Positions 38,842 through 46,657 of a stretch of DNA of 64,000 nucleotides are shown one piece after another. The notes under the pieces are model-generated. The model was not told the DNA's origin and searched no databases. It saw only the letters and a program-made list of their open reading frames with translations. The translations under genes were made by a program, and so were the position numbers. Source of the DNA: Pseudotabrizicola algicola (lineage in GTDB: Bacteria > Pseudomonadota > Alphaproteobacteria > Rhodobacterales > Rhodobacteraceae); NCBI RefSeq assembly GCF_010915705.1, contig NZ_JAAIKE010000003.1:630771-694770 (forward strand). The letters run 5' to 3'. Each line of letters starts with the position of its first letter. The stretch's first letter is position 1.

Positions 38842-39319
38842 TCAGGTTTCTGTGCGGTAGGGTGTCGTCGCGGGTTCCCCCTCGATGGTGGTATAGCGCC
38901 GCGACTCCGGCTTGCGGATGACGTGGGCGATGCGGTCGTGATCGGGGTAGGTGATCACATCCGCAGGTGCGCGGGTGCCGATCACCAGATAGCGCGCCTC
39001 GGCCGTGCCGTGGTTTTGCAGGCAGTGGCCTGCGGGCGTGCCGGCCTTGAAGGTGGCGGTGTCACCCGGCCGCAGGGTGGCGGTTGTCTCGCCCTCGAGC
39101 AGCGTGACCTCGCCTTCCAGCATGTAGATCATCTCGTCCTCTTGCGCGTGCCAGTGCCTGAGCGAGGAGGCCGAGCCGGGGGGGCAGGATTTCGATGAAG
39201 GCGCCGAACTGGGTCAGGCCGCCGGTGTCTGACAGAAGCAGCGCGCGATAGGGACCGCAGGGGTTGCCTGTTCCATCGGAGGTTTCGCTCAGCGCTTCGG
39301 ACAGGGGGAAATGGGGCAT
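38842..39319 (-). pseudogene. cupin-domain protein, frameshifted
   Basis: The frame opens at the ATG at 39319 (MPHFPLSEALSETSDGTG) and reads FGAFIEILPP, then shifts at a run of seven C on the coding strand (G on the plus strand, 39178-39184). Removing one C restores PGSASSLRHWHAQEDEMIYM and the downstream cupin half, ending at 38842. The rejoined product matches the intact cupin at 41570 in length and motifs (RHWH, EDE, LVI...). Either a true mutation, a homopolymer sequencing error, or a phase-variable tract. Confidence 0.8.
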
Positions 39320-39360
39320 TGCTTTCTTCCCTTTTCGGGCAGGATGCCGGAACGCGGGCC

Positions 39361-39391
39361 GAAACAAAAGGGCCGCCCGAAGGCGGCCCTG
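39361..39391 (-). terminator. terminator of the Bax inhibitor gene
   Basis: On the minus strand GGGCCGCC-TTCG-GGCGGCCC is followed by TTTTG, 26 bases after the stop of the gene at 39418. It also precedes the cupin start. Confidence 0.8.
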
Positions 39392-39417
39392 TCGTCAATC
39401 ACGCGAGGCGTGCGTGT

Positions 39418-40140
39418 TTATTCGCGGTTGCCCATGAACTGCAGCAGGAACATGAACATGTTGATGAAGTCGAGGTAGAGGCGCAGCGCCCCCATGATGG
39501 CCGACTTGCCCAGCCATTCCTGATCCATCGCGGCAGCATGCTCGATATACTCGTTCTTGATGCTTTGCGTGTCATAGGCGGTGAGGCCGGCAAAGATCAG
39601 GATGCCGATGACCGAGATCGCGAACTGCAGCGCCGAGGAGGCCATGAAGATGTTGACGATCGACGCCACGATCAGGCCGATCAGACCCATCATCAGGAAG
39701 GTACCCATGCCCGACAGGTCGCGCTTGGTGGTGTAGCCGTAGAGCGAGAGGCTGGCGAAGGCGATGGCCGTGGCGAAGAAGGTCTGCGCGATCGACACGC
39801 CCGTGTAGACGGCGAAGATGAAGCTGATCGACAGGCCCATCAGTGCGGCGAAGGTGTAGAAGAACAGCTGCGCGGCGGCGGCCGAGAGGCGGTTGATCAT
39901 GGCGCTGAAGGCGAAGACCATGATGAGCGGCGCGAACATCACCACCCATTTCAGCGGGGTGCCGAAGATGGCGGCGAGCATCGTCTCATTGGTGCCGACG
40001 GCCCAGGCGACGCCCCCCGTCAGCACCATGCCGACGGACATCAGCCCGTAAACCTTGTTCATATGGGCGCGAAGGCCCTCGTCGATCTGGGCGGCGCGTA
40101 CACCTGCGCCGGCTGTACGGATCGTTGTATAGTCAGCCAT
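39418..40140 (-). CDS. Bax inhibitor-1/YccA family membrane protein
   Basis: A 240-residue protein with seven predicted membrane helices, of the BI-1/YccA family. It probably forms a calcium-leak or membrane-quality control channel related to FtsH regulation. The first 25 residues are soluble. TAYDTQSIKNEYI and the final LRLYLDFINMFMFLLQFMG are characteristic. GGAGG nine bases upstream fixes the ATG at 40140. Confidence 0.92.
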   Translation of the reverse strand: MADYTTIRTAGAGVRAAQIDEGLRAHMNKVYGLMSVGMVLTGGVAWAVGTNETMLAAIFGTPLKWVVMFAPLIMVFAFSAMINRLSAAAAQLFFYTFAALMGLSISFIFAVYTGVSIAQTFFATAIAFASLSLYGYTTKRDLSGMGTFLMMGLIGLIVASIVNIFMASSALQFAISVIGILIFAGLTAYDTQSIKNEYIEHAAAMDQEWLGKSAIMGALRLYLDFINMFMFLLQFMGNRE

Positions 40141-40257
40141 GTGAAAGCCTCCGATAGTTACCCCGTGCCCCGCGCGGTTCGTCCGCGCAGGATTTATGGG
40201 GCTAATATCGGGAAGCATGCCGCTGATTTCAAGGATTTCCGGTCGGTCCCGTCGCGG

Positions 40258-40280
40258 AAAAAGCCGCCTTTCGGCGCGGT
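40258..40280 (-). terminator. terminator of the DUF1127 gene
   Basis: On the minus strand a GC stem with a GAAA loop (GCGCC-GAAA-GGCGGC) is followed by TTTTTCC, ending 43 bases below the stop of the gene at 40301. The stem is short and has a mismatch. Confidence 0.5.
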
Positions 40281-40300
40281 GTTTTGGCGCGGGCGGCGGA

Positions 40301-40543
40301 TCAGCCGAGGCTGCGGCCCGTCCAGTTGGCGGGGATGTCCCACAGGGGGCGGTCGGCTTCGGCAAGGGCCTGAGGGCGGGTGAGGCCGATATCGGCCAGC
40401 GTGCGGTCATCGAGGCGGGCGAGGAAGTGGCGCTGGCGCCGCGCGGCGAGGGCCGTGCGCAGGAGCGTCAGCAGGCGCGGAGCGCGTCCAGCCGACTGCA
40501 CGCGCCGGGTGGCGAGCGTGGCGGTGTGGAGCGAGGCAAACAT
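40301..40543 (-). CDS. DUF1127 protein
   Basis: An 80-residue basic protein with a C-terminal DUF1127 segment (RQRHFLARLDDRTLADIGLTRPQA), a YjiS-like motif. In Rhodobacter sphaeroides a DUF1127 protein of this kind is an RNA-binding factor in stress responses; whether this is the same one is not known. AAAGGA precedes the ATG at 40543. It is divergent from the LysR gene with a 93-base gap. Confidence 0.87.
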   Translation of the reverse strand: MFASLHTATLATRRVQSAGRAPRLLTLLRTALAARRQRHFLARLDDRTLADIGLTRPQALAEADRPLWDIPANWTGRSLG

Positions 40544-40636
40544 GGTCTTTCCTTTCAGGGTTCAACGGCGGTGCCGGCGCGGAAGCACCTTGGGCACTTG
40601 CCTGAGATAGCCGAATCGGCGACATTAGGAAAGTGA

Positions 40637-41545
40637 ATGGTTTTGAAGTCTCATATCAAGGAACGTGATGTGGCGCGCAATCTGGACCTGACCGCCCTGC
40701 GGTCTTTCGTGGCGGTGGCCGATGCGGGCGGGGTGACCCGCGCCTCGGGTTTCCTGAACCTGACGCAATCGGCGGTGTCGATGCAGATCAAGCGGCTGGA
40801 AGACATGCTGGGGGTCGAGGTGCTGGACCGCTCGGGCCGGCAGGTGGCGCTGACGGCGGCGGGGGAGCAGCTTTTGGGCTATGCGCGGCGGATGCTGGCC
40901 CTGAACGACGAGGTGATGGGGCGGCTGACGCGCGATCCGCATGAGGGCGAGGTGGTGCTGGGGGTGCCGCATGACATCGTCTATCCGGTGATTCCGCAGG
41001 TGCTCCAGCATTTTGCCCGCAGTTTCCCGCGGATGAAGGTCTCGCTGATCTCGTCCTTCACACGGGTGCTCAAGGCGCAGTTCGGGCGGGGGGAGTGTGA
41101 CATCATCCTGACCACGGAGGATGCGGTCGATCCGGGCGGGGTGACGCTGGCGGAATTGCCGCTGGTCTGGGTGGGCGCGCCGGGGGGCGTGGCGTGGAAG
41201 TCGCGGCCGCTGAAGCTGGCCTATGAGCATAACTGCATCTTCCGGCAGGGGGTGCAGGCGGCCTTGGACCGCGCGGGGATCGCCTGGCAGATGGCGGTGG
41301 AAAGCGACAGCACCCGCACGATCGAGGCGAGTGTGAGTGCGGACCTTGCCGTGCATACGGTGCTGGCGGGGTCAGAGCCGCCCTATGTGGAGCGGATCAG
41401 CCACGGCGGGGCCTTGCCGGAGTTGCAGCGGATGAAGGTGAACCTCTATGTCGCGGACCCCGCGCACAGCCCTGCGGTGCTGGAGATGGCGGCAATGATC
41501 CAGCGCGCCTATCAGGCGCGCGGCGCGGTGCGGGCGGCGGGGTGA
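40637..41545 (+). CDS. LysR-family transcriptional regulator
   Basis: A 302-residue LysR protein. HTH: LTALRSFVAVADAGGVTRAS and LNLTQSAVSMQIKRLEDML (about 18-60). A substrate-binding domain starts near residue 100 (VVLGVPHDIVYPVIPQVLQHF). AGGAAAG precedes the ATG at 40637. The divergent DUF1127 gene shares its promoter region and is a likely target. The ligand is unknown. Confidence 0.92.
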   Translation: MVLKSHIKERDVARNLDLTALRSFVAVADAGGVTRASGFLNLTQSAVSMQIKRLEDMLGVEVLDRSGRQVALTAAGEQLLGYARRMLALNDEVMGRLTRDPHEGEVVLGVPHDIVYPVIPQVLQHFARSFPRMKVSLISSFTRVLKAQFGRGECDIILTTEDAVDPGGVTLAELPLVWVGAPGGVAWKSRPLKLAYEHNCIFRQGVQAALDRAGIAWQMAVESDSTRTIEASVSADLAVHTVLAGSEPPYVERISHGGALPELQRMKVNLYVADPAHSPAVLEMAAMIQRAYQARGAVRAAG

Positions 41546-41569
41546 GGCGCTGACTTGCGCGCGAAGCGG

Positions 41570-42043
41570 TCATTCAGACGGGCGCCCGTCCTCGATCGGC
41601 GTTCCATCCAGCCGCGTAAAGCGGCGGCCCGACGGGTCGTGATACATGATCACGTCATGGTCGGGATAATGGACTGCTCCCGACACGGCACGGCTGCCCA
41701 TCACCAGCATCACCGCATCGGCCGATGATCTGTTCTCGAGGCAGTGGGCAATCGCCGACCCTGCCCGCCAGCCCGCCGCATCGCCCGTGCGCAGGATTGT
41801 CTCGGTCTCCTCGATCAAGACAAGTTCGCCGGAGAGTATGTAGACAAACTCGTCTTCCGTTTCGTGCCAGTGTCGATGGGATGACCGTGAGCGAGGCGGC
41901 AATCGTTCAAGATGGACGCCAAACTGCTGAAGGCCCACCTGGTCGCCAAGGGGAATCACCGCTGATGGACCGTCGTCCTGCCCCGACAGCGGATTTGGGC
42001 CACCCGGGTGTTCTGTCCAGACGCGGTTCTCGATCTTGGGCAA
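41570..42043 (-). CDS. cupin-domain protein
   Basis: A 157-residue single cupin domain, probably a metal-binding sugar or small-molecule binding protein. HRHWHETEDEFVYILSGEL is the first cupin motif (HxH...E), GDAAGWRAGSAIAHCLEN the second. The start is a TTG at 42043 with GGAGA six bases upstream. A much longer upstream open frame is not conserved-looking and has no better start. It is a paralogue of the disrupted cupin at 38842. Confidence 0.84.
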   Translation of the reverse strand: MPKIENRVWTEHPGGPNPLSGQDDGPSAVIPLGDQVGLQQFGVHLERLPPRSRSSHRHWHETEDEFVYILSGELVLIEETETILRTGDAAGWRAGSAIAHCLENRSSADAVMLVMGSRAVSGAVHYPDHDVIMYHDPSGRRFTRLDGTPIEDGRPSE

Positions 42044-42129
42044 GCTGTTCTCCGTCGTTACCGGCCAAGCGTAGCTTGTGATGAAGCTGTCAACAACGTC
42101 TGCTTCGGGCTCGCAGCAACTCTGTTCCC

Positions 42130-43092
42130 TTACCCGATCTGCACCACCACCTTGCCCGTCGCCTTGCGCTCGCGCAGGAGGGCGAGGCCCTCGGGCAGCG
42201 CTTCGAGCGGCAGGTGGTGCGAGATGTGGGGGTGCAGGCCGCCGTTTGCATACCAGCCTATGAGGGTGGCGAGGCTTTGGGTGACCAGATGCGGGGCGAA
42301 GTCCATATAGGCGCCCCACCAGAAGCCGATGACCGAGATGTTCTTGACGAGGAGGATGTTGGCGGCGGGTTTTGGCACCTCGCCGCCCGCAAAGCCGATA
42401 CAGAGGATGCGGCCATCGGGCTTGGTGGCGCGCAGGGCGGCGTCAAAGCCCGCGCCGCCGACCGCATCATAGGTCACGTCCAGGCCGCCGAGGGCCTTGA
42501 GCTGGTCCTTGAGATCGGGGCTTTCGCTGTCGATCACGATATCGGCCCCTGCCGCCTTGGCGACGGCAAGCTTGTCGGCCCCGCGCGCGGTGGCGATGAC
42601 GCGCGCGCCCATGCGCTTTCCCACCTCGACCGCGGTCAGGCCGACCCCGCCTGCGGCGCCGGTGACGAGGAGCGTCTCGCCCTCTTGCAGCCGGGCCTTG
42701 TGCCAGAGCGCCAGATGCGAGGTGCCATAGGCGATCAGGAAGGCGGCGGCATGGTCATAGGGCATGGATGGGGGCAGCGGCACCAGCCTGTCGACGGCGA
42801 AGGTGCCGTATTCGGCCAGCCCGCCATGTCCCGCATAGCAGGCAACGCGGGTGCCGGGAGCGGGGCCGGAGGTGTCCGGCCCGAGGGCCACCACCTCACC
42901 CGCGAGTTCCAGTCCCGGTGTGAAGGGCAGCGGCGGTCTGGATTGATACTTGCCCTCGGCCATCAGGAGATCGGCGAAGTTGAGCGCGCAGGCATGGATG
43001 CGCAGCAGCGCCTGACCCTGCGCGGGGACGGGGCGGGGCAGATCGCAAAGGCGCGCGGGAGTGGTCAGGGAATCGATCTTCCAGGCGCGCAT
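42130..43092 (-). CDS. NAD(P)H:quinone oxidoreductase family (zinc-less MDR)
   Basis: A 320-residue medium-chain dehydrogenase of the quinone oxidoreductase type. The GroES-like N-terminus includes ALLRIHACALNFADLLMAEGKY, with PPLPFTPGLELAGEVVALG. The Rossmann domain begins TLLVTGAAGGVGLTAVEVGK (the AAGGVG motif). No zinc ligands are seen. GAGGAG five bases before the ATG at 43092. Acceptor unknown; quinones or enals are typical. Confidence 0.9.
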   Translation of the reverse strand: MRAWKIDSLTTPARLCDLPRPVPAQGQALLRIHACALNFADLLMAEGKYQSRPPLPFTPGLELAGEVVALGPDTSGPAPGTRVACYAGHGGLAEYGTFAVDRLVPLPPSMPYDHAAAFLIAYGTSHLALWHKARLQEGETLLVTGAAGGVGLTAVEVGKRMGARVIATARGADKLAVAKAAGADIVIDSESPDLKDQLKALGGLDVTYDAVGGAGFDAALRATKPDGRILCIGFAGGEVPKPAANILLVKNISVIGFWWGAYMDFAPHLVTQSLATLIGWYANGGLHPHISHHLPLEALPEGLALLRERKATGKVVVQIG

Positions 43093-43197
43093 TGCATCTC
43101 CTCGGGGCGGGGTGATTTGCGCCAGCGTAATCCGGGCGCGGCAGGGGTGCCAGAGGCTGCACGCGGGGCCATGCGGACGTTGCGTTTTGCGGATATG

Positions 43198-43222
43198 TTG
43201 CAAAATGCAAAGCATTTTACAA
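43198..43222. promoter_or_regulatory. palindromic operator-like site
   Basis: TTGCAAAATGC-AAA-GCATTTTACAA has 11-base arms with one mismatch. It lies about 175 bases upstream of the sigma-54 promoter, in the range used by enhancer-binding activators, and 106 bases upstream of the oxidoreductase start. Either gene may be the target. Confidence 0.5.
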
Positions 43223-43371
43223 AACACGCATTGCGGGAATAATGTGGTAACCTATTCTTCCGTAGGTAAGGTGAGACGGATGGTGGTCAGTTGTGTAATT
43301 CGGCATGCATAAATCAGGTCAGTCTTGGCGTATTGTGTAAAAATCTTGCCAACGGGTGTCACAGGGCTGCT

Positions 43372-43389
43372 TTGGCACGAAAGTTGCTT
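43372..43389 (+). promoter_or_regulatory. sigma-54 (RpoN) promoter
   Basis: TTGGCACG-AAAG-TTGCTT matches the RpoN consensus YTGGCACG-N4-TTGCW at every defined base, with the GG and GC doublets 12 bases apart (43374-43375 and 43386-43387). It ends 38 bases before the XRE start, giving a 5' leader of about 30 bases. Confidence 0.78.
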
Positions 43390-43427
43390 GTCATAGATCA
43401 GGGACTTAAAGAGGTCGGAGAGTTTTG

Positions 43428-43796
43428 ATGAAACACCCAGTGGACGCCCATGTTGGGAAACGTATTCGCCACCGTCGTTGGATGGTGGGCATGACGCAGC
43501 AGCAGCTTGCGGATAAGGTCGGGATCAAGTTCCAGCAGATCCAGAAGTATGAAACCGGCATGAACCGTGTGAGCGCGTCGCGGCTGTGGGACATCGCGGA
43601 AACGCTGGGAGTGCAGATTGCCTTCTTCTTCGAGGGGCTTTCCGGAGAGGGCGCAGAGGCTGTCGCCCCGCCGGCGGGAGATTTCTTTGCCGACAAGGAA
43701 GCGCTGGAGCTGGTGCGGTCTTACTACGCCATTCCCGAGGCGCAGCGCCGCCGCCTGTTCGATCTGGCCCGCGTGCTGAGCGAGGCCGCGGCCTGA
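43428..43796 (+). CDS. XRE-family HTH regulator (PraR-like)
   Basis: A 122-residue protein. The Cro/CI-type HTH (about 9-63) reads HVGKRIRHRRWMVGMTQQQLADKVG, then KFQQIQKYETGMNRVSASRLW and ETLGVQIAFFFEG. This closely follows the PraR/PhrR-like family of alphaproteobacteria, known for control of biofilm and quorum-related traits in rhizobia. The C-terminal helix (ALELVRSYYAIPEAQRRRLFDL) suits dimerisation. The start is the ATG at 43428, with GGAG at 43417. It follows a sigma-54 promoter. Confidence 0.9.
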   Translation: MKHPVDAHVGKRIRHRRWMVGMTQQQLADKVGIKFQQIQKYETGMNRVSASRLWDIAETLGVQIAFFFEGLSGEGAEAVAPPAGDFFADKEALELVRSYYAIPEAQRRRLFDLARVLSEAAA

Positions 43797-43850
43797 CGTC
43801 CCTTGGGCGGGCGGGCTGTCCCGCCTGCCGCCTGCGCGCGCGGCCGCAGT

Positions 43851-43889
43851 GCCGGAAGACCGCGCCGGAAGACCGCGCCGGAAGATCGC
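43851..43889. repeat. three tandem 13-bp repeats
   Basis: GCCGGAAGACCGC occurs three times in a row (43851-43863, 43864-43876, 43877-43889; the last has one C-to-T change), in the gap between the XRE gene and the IMPase gene. No function can be assigned. Confidence 0.8.
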
Positions 43890-44001
43890 CCTGACAAGCC
43901 GCAGGATAAGCGGCAGGCGATACGAGACTTGACCCCGGCATTGGGCGGCGCTAGCGCAGCCCTGTGCCGGGCGGACTGCCCCGCAACAGCAGGGGGACAG
44001 T

Positions 44002-44802
44002 ATGGCCGGTATGAGCCTTGACGTGCAGCGTGATCTGATCGCAACCGCCCATGCGCTGGCCGAGGCTGCGCGCGAGGCGACGCTTTTGCATTTCCGCAAG
44101 GCCGGATTGTCGGCCGACAGCAAGGAAGCGGCGCGGTTCGACCCTGTCACCGTGGCCGACCGGCTGGCCGAGGAGCGGATGCGGGCGATTCTGGCCGAGC
44201 GCCGCCCCGCAGATGGCATTCTGGGCGAGGAATACGGGGCCAAGGCGGGCACGACGGGGCTGACATGGGTGCTGGACCCGATCGACGGCACGCGCGGCTA
44301 TCTGTCGGGCACCCCGACCTGGGGCGTTCTGATCTCGGTCGCCGATGCGGGCGGGCCGATCTACGGGCTGATCGACCAGCCCTTCATCCGCGAGCGGTTC
44401 GAGGGCGGCTTCGGCACCGCGCGGGTGGTGGGGCCATCGGGAGAGTTTCCGCTGGCCTGCCGCGCCGCGCGACCCTTGGCCGAGGCGATCCTGCTGTCGA
44501 CCTTTCCCGAGGTGGGCACGGCGGCGGAGCATGCGGCGTTCCGGCGGGTTGCGGATAGCGTGCGGCTGGTGCGCTACGGGATGGATTGCTATGGCTACGC
44601 GCTTCTGGCGGCGGGGCAGGTGGATCTGGTGATCGAGGCGGGGCTTCAGGCCTATGACGTGCAGGCGCCGATCGCGGTGATCGAGGCAGCGGGCGGCGTG
44701 GTGACGAATTGGCAGGGGGGGCCGTGCCATCAGGGCGGGCAGGTGCTGGCGGCGGCCAATGCCGCGATCCATGCCGAGGCGCTGGCGCTGCTGAACGGGT
44801 GA
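44002..44802 (+). CDS. hisN: inositol monophosphatase family, probable histidinol-phosphatase
   Basis: A 266-residue Li-sensitive phosphatase. Metal motifs: GEEYG, VLDPIDGTRGYLSG, and AYDVQAPIAVIEAAGG (the WDxxA site with Tyr in place of Trp). In alphaproteobacteria lacking other HolPase, this family often acts as HisN in histidine synthesis; that role is an inference. The start may be one codon block earlier or at MSLDV. Confidence 0.8.
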   Translation: MAGMSLDVQRDLIATAHALAEAAREATLLHFRKAGLSADSKEAARFDPVTVADRLAEERMRAILAERRPADGILGEEYGAKAGTTGLTWVLDPIDGTRGYLSGTPTWGVLISVADAGGPIYGLIDQPFIRERFEGGFGTARVVGPSGEFPLACRAARPLAEAILLSTFPEVGTAAEHAAFRRVADSVRLVRYGMDCYGYALLAAGQVDLVIEAGLQAYDVQAPIAVIEAAGGVVTNWQGGPCHQGGQVLAAANAAIHAEALALLNG

Positions 44803-44868
44803 AGGGGGGCTGTCTGCCCCCCTCGGCCTGCGGCCTCACCCCCCGAGGATATTTTCGAACAGATGAAT
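44803..44868 (+). repeat. intergenic hairpin repeat, copy E
   Basis: GGGGGGC-TGTCT-GCCCCCC hairpin, a variable CTCGGCCTGCGGCCT stretch, then CACCCCCCGAGGATATTTTCG and AACAGATGAA. It starts right after the IMPase stop and probably ends its transcript. Confidence 0.8.
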
Positions 44869-44979
44869 GTGGCTTGCCGGGGGCCTTGTGGCCTTGGTAG
44901 GCTTCGGGCGTGGTGACCGAGTCCTTTCCCCTTCTGTCGGCCCGCCTCAGGTTCCACCGAAGGGGCGGAGGGACCTGTT

Positions 44980-46320
44980 TTGCGTGACATTCTGATAAAG
45001 CAAGCCGATGTCGTGGTGACGATGGATGCCGGGCGGCGCGAGCTGGCCGGGGCCGATGTGCTGTTGCGCGGCGGCGTGGTGGCCGCCGTGGGCGCCGGGC
45101 TGGAGACGCCGGAGGCCGAGGTGGTGCTGGCGCGCGGCTGCGTGGTGACGCCGGGGTTGGTGAACACGCATCACCACCTTTACCAGACGCTGACGCGGGC
45201 GGTGCCGGGGGGGCAGGATGCGCTGCTGTTCGGCTGGCTCAAGACGCTGTATCCGATCTGGGCGCGGTTCGGGCCGGAGGAGATGTTCATCTCGGCGCAG
45301 GTGGGCCTGGCGGAGCTGGCGCTGACCGGATGCAGCCTGTCGTCGGACCATCTGTATCTGTATCCGGGTGGGGCGCGGCTGGAGGATACCATTGCGGCGG
45401 CGGCGGAGGTGGGCTTGCGCTTTCACCCCACGCGCGGGGCGATGAGCATCGGCGAGTCGGAGGGCGGATTGCCGCCGGATGCGCTGGTGGAGCGGGAAGC
45501 GGCGATTCTGGAGGATATGATCCGTGTGGTGGATGCCTTCCACGACCCGCGCGAGGGCAGCATGTGCCGCGTGGGGCTGGCGCCCTGCTCGCCGTTTTCG
45601 GTGAGCCGCGACCTGATGCGCGAGGCGGCGCTGCTGGCGCGGGACAAGGGGGTGATGCTGCACACCCATCTGGCGGAGAACGCGGAGGATATCGCCTATT
45701 CGCTGGCGAAATTCGGGGTGCGGCCGGGGCAATATGCGGAAGATCTGGGCTGGACGGGGCCGGATGTGTGGCATGCGCATTGCGTGAAGCTGGATGCGGG
45801 GGAGATCGATCTGTTCGCGCGCACGCGCACGGGCGTGGCGCATTGCCCCTGTTCCAACTGCCGCCTCGGGTCGGGCATTGCGCCGGTGCGGGCGATGCGG
45901 GATGCGGGGGTGCCGGTGGGTCTGGGCGTGGACGGGTCGGCCAGCAATGATGCGGGCAATCTGGTGGGCGAGGCGCGGCAGGCGCTGTTGCTGCAGCGCG
46001 TCGCGCGGGGGGCCGATGCGATGAGCGCGCGCGAGGCGCTGGAGATCGCGACGCTGGGCGGGGCCGAGGTGCTGGGGCGCGGCGATTGCGGCCAGCTTGC
46101 GCCGGGCAAACGGGCGGATGTGGCGATCTGGGACGTTTCGGGGGTCGCGGCGGCGGGAGCGTGGGACCCGGTGGCGGCGCTGGTTCTGTGCGGGCCGGGG
46201 CGCGTGCGCGATCTGTTTGTCGAAGGGCGGCGGGTGGTTGCGGCGGGCGAGGTGGTTACGATAGACGTGGGCCGGGTCGTCGAGCGCCAGAACGCTCTGG
46301 CGCGCAAGCTGAGGGGCTGA
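44980..46320 (+). CDS. 8-oxoguanine deaminase-type amidohydrolase
   Basis: A 446-residue metal-dependent deaminase of the AtzB/8-oxoguanine deaminase group; 8-oxoguanine would become urate. Metal motif NTHHHLYQT, later THLAENAED (metal His), WHAHCVKL, and GLGVDGSASND (Asp). Many features (SLSSDHLYLYPGG) match the 8-oxoguanine deaminase branch more than atrazine enzymes. The TTG at 44980 has GGAGGGA six bases upstream, so TTG is used. RraB follows one base after its stop. Confidence 0.87.
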   Translation: MRDILIKQADVVVTMDAGRRELAGADVLLRGGVVAAVGAGLETPEAEVVLARGCVVTPGLVNTHHHLYQTLTRAVPGGQDALLFGWLKTLYPIWARFGPEEMFISAQVGLAELALTGCSLSSDHLYLYPGGARLEDTIAAAAEVGLRFHPTRGAMSIGESEGGLPPDALVEREAAILEDMIRVVDAFHDPREGSMCRVGLAPCSPFSVSRDLMREAALLARDKGVMLHTHLAENAEDIAYSLAKFGVRPGQYAEDLGWTGPDVWHAHCVKLDAGEIDLFARTRTGVAHCPCSNCRLGSGIAPVRAMRDAGVPVGLGVDGSASNDAGNLVGEARQALLLQRVARGADAMSAREALEIATLGGAEVLGRGDCGQLAPGKRADVAIWDVSGVAAAGAWDPVAALVLCGPGRVRDLFVEGRRVVAAGEVVTIDVGRVVERQNALARKLRG

Positions 46321-46321
46321 C

Positions 46322-46651
46322 ATGGCACATGATTTCGAAGCGCAGCGGCGCGAGACCTTTGACAGTTTCGACGAGATGAGGAAGGGCGGGGCCACCTTGC
46401 CGCAGGTGTCGGTGGTGGAGTTCTACCTTTTGGCCGAGAGCGACGAGGCGAACTGGAAGGCCTGCGAGAAAGCCTTGCAGGCCAAGGGCTTTGCCACCGA
46501 GCGCGACCGGGAGGGTGACACCCTGATCGTCACCACCAAATCCGCCTTGCGCATTTCCCCCGAGGTGATCTGGGAGGAAGAGCGCAAGGTGAGCGAGATC
46601 GGCGTGGCCTATGATTTCCTGCCCGATGGCTGGGAATTCGGCTTTGACTGA
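46322..46651 (+). CDS. RraB-family ribonuclease E inhibitor-like protein
   Basis: A 109-residue acidic protein of the RraB family: DFEAQRRETFDSFDEMRKGG then VVEFYLLAESDEANWKACEKALQ, and the C-terminal VAYDFLPDGWEFGFD. RraB in E. coli binds and inhibits RNase E; whether this homologue does so is not known. It begins just after the 8-oxoguanine deaminase stop and is probably co-transcribed with it. Confidence 0.88.
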   Translation: MAHDFEAQRRETFDSFDEMRKGGATLPQVSVVEFYLLAESDEANWKACEKALQAKGFATERDREGDTLIVTTKSALRISPEVIWEEERKVSEIGVAYDFLPDGWEFGFD

Positions 46652-46657
46652 GGGCCT

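Larger units (their letters stand above)
43093..43427. other. 335-bp divergent regulatory region
   Basis: Between the oxidoreductase (leftward) and the XRE gene (rightward). It contains an operator-like palindrome at 43198-43222, two TTGTGTAA repeats at 43289 and 43333, a sigma-54 promoter at 43372-43389 and a GGAG ribosome site. It is much more AT-rich than its flanks. No coding sequence is evident. Confidence 0.65.

Noticed and set aside
42044..42129. Possible TTGACA promoter for the cupin gene on the minus strand.
   Set aside because: The best -10 (TACGCT) is only 14 bases away; too weak to report as a feature.
43801..44001. Hairpins in the XRE-IMPase gap as a CRISPR-like array.
   Set aside because: Only three 13-bp units with no spacers; not a CRISPR array.
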